DNA of 64,000 nucleotides, from contig CALLPN010000003.1 in NCBI GenBank assembly GCA_938015435.1, positions 186,001 through 250,000 on the forward strand. Reading direction: 5' to 3'. The position numbers were made by a program, and so were the translations under genes. Positions within the stretch are counted from its first letter, which is position 1; each line of letters begins with the position of its first letter. The notes beneath the pieces are model-generated. The model searched no databases. It worked only from the letters and a program-made list of their open reading frames with translations, and was not told where the DNA came from. Source of the DNA: an uncultured Saprospiraceae bacterium. Lineage in GTDB: Bacteria; Bacteroidota; Bacteroidia; Chitinophagales; Saprospiraceae. This document shows, piece by piece, positions 63,099 to 64,000 of the stretch.

Positions 63099-64000
63099 TA
63101 TGCCTTAATTTCTGACCAATTGATTTTTCTATAGTTTTCAACTAAGAAAGCAATAAGAATACTAAGAATTAATGCGGCCAATGCTGTCATGACGAGTAAG
63201 ATGCTTCGTTTTGGCCTTGATTTATCTATGGGAGTCTCCGCGGCTTCTACTAGTAATAGGGCACTGTATGGTGTGTTGTAGCTAGCTTCTAACTGCCTTT
63301 TGCGTTCCTTGTCTAGTGATATCTGATCATTAAGTCTAGAAAGCTCTTGAGTAAGTTTGTCTACTATAGATATACCACTATTATATAGTTTAACCTTCTT
63401 TTCGAGGCTCGCTAATTTTTTTTCATTTCCAGTATACTTGATACGTTTTATTCTGACAGAATCTGCTGCTCCACGCATTCTACTATTACGGTACATAGCT
63501 ATCTCACTCTGCAGAGCTTCCATACTTGAACTGGTCATAGTAATAAGTTCTGCATAAACCCCTCCTTGAGATCTGGAGTAGATTCCGAATCTATCTTTTA
63601 CTCTAGATAGACTATCGTTTAGTATAATACTTTTTGACTGTTTCTCGACCAGATTACCATCAAAACTTTCAATGGTTTGGAGCTGACTTGCCTTGACCAT
63701 TCTTTGACTGAGTTCATTAATTTTATTTCGAGCATCGTTAGCCATATCTCTTGCTAGGTCAGGATCTTTATCTTCGACACTTAGATTGATAGCTCCGTAT
63801 TCAGTTTTTAGGGTTTTGTAGAGACTGCTCAGTTTAAGACGTATCCTTGCTTGTGCTTTTTGACTATCCGGATCTATTTCGTAATGATTATATAAATCAT
63901 ATTTCTCGATTAAGTAGTTGTATAATTCACTAGAGGTAGACAGCGAAAATAATCGATCTAAATCATTATCTGTACCATAGATATAGCTATTACTATTGGA
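63098..64000 (-). CDS. Wzz/chain-length-determinant-like protein, 5'-truncated by window edge
   Basis: The frame is open from 64000 down to its stop at 63098, giving 300 residues with the beginning missing. It has a mostly helical periplasmic region with an LSVEDKDPDLARDMANDARNKI segment (about 75-95), a coiled-coil stretch (about 175-250), a PRPKRS-like linker and a final membrane helix (about 270-290). This is the Wzz/GumC architecture, which sets polysaccharide chain length. It shares one base with the ligase start. No start within the window is real; the earliest ATG in frame (63745) is internal to the domain. Confidence 0.87.
   Translation of the reverse strand, partial: SNSNSYIYGTDNDLDRLFSLSTSSELYNYLIEKYDLYNHYEIDPDSQKAQARIRLKLSSLYKTLKTEYGAINLSVEDKDPDLARDMANDARNKINELSQRMVKASQLQTIESFDGNLVEKQSKSIILNDSLSRVKDRFGIYSRSQGGVYAELITMTSSSMEALQSEIAMYRNSRMRGAADSVRIKRIKYTGNEKKLASLEKKVKLYNSGISIVDKLTQELSRLNDQISLDKERKRQLEASYNTPYSALLLVEAAETPIDKSRPKRSILLVMTALAALILSILIAFLVENYRKINWSEIKA

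Overview
The window is chromosomal DNA of a Bacteroidota bacterium, most likely a marine, Saprospiria- or Flavobacteriia-like organism (class not firmly resolved). It is AT-rich and dense with genes. Translation starts lack clear Shine-Dalgarno sites and quite often use TTG or GTG. Several promoters match the Bacteroidota -7 box TAnnTTTG. Lineage-specific genes are present: gldE and gldD (gliding / type IX secretion), porQ, a TonB-dependent receptor with a DUF4249 lipoprotein, and the mutY-ssb-gldE-gldD order. The mevalonate-pathway gene mvaD and an LPS gene (lpxK) fit the same picture. I see no rRNA, tRNA, CRISPR array, insertion sequence or prophage.

Layout. 1-1.8 kb: 3' part of a MacB/FtsX-like permease with a His-rich loop, a decayed tandem copy of its own tail, and a secreted glucosaminidase. 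2.0-4.75 kb: a HEAT-repeat/cyclophilin fusion lipoprotein and a small lipoprotein. 4.8-12.1 kb: seven closely spaced minus-strand genes (SpoIIE-type phosphatase, SHOCT membrane protein, CBS protein, Omp85-like protein, ABC exporter, HAD phosphatase, CAT-like acyltransferase). 12.3-16 kb: mvaD, a DUF4345 membrane protein and tex. 16.1-16.4 kb: three tandem copies of a dispersed repeat. 16.6-22.5 kb: htrA, then the mutL-rhomboid-rhomboid-EEP nuclease operon. 22.8-28.5 kb: metG, comF, feoAB. 28.6-31.4 kb: GtrA, a four-helix membrane protein, a GT39-like transferase and an AhpD-like protein. 31.4-38.8 kb: hemW, an Omp85/TamA-like protein, a Nat-type ABC transporter, OsmC and PhoH, with a possible small RNA between the last blocks. 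38.9-45.5 kb: SAM-hydrolase-like protein, ABM monooxygenase, DUF6702, mutY, ssb, gldE, gldD, lpxK. 45.5-50.3 kb: NDH-2 and a 1107-residue secreted beta-propeller protein. 50.5-57.5 kb: DUF1801, a bPH2 pair, small unknowns, a YwqK-like lipoprotein, porQ, a glycosyltransferase. 57.6-64 kb: DUF4249 plus TonB receptor, then an O-antigen ligase and the 3' part of a Wzz-type chain-length regulator.

How the parts fit. Much of the window serves the cell envelope: outer-membrane protein and lipopolysaccharide assembly, type IX secretion/gliding, periplasmic folding and proteolysis, and polysaccharide polymerisation, mixed with housekeeping repair and translation genes. I do not see an obvious defence or mobile system. 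The least explained items are noncoding: gene tails that have been tandemly duplicated past their stop codons, a repeat family shared by two intergenic regions, a nested inverted-repeat element at 50.35-50.47 kb and a promoter-hairpin-terminator unit at 37.06-37.21 kb.
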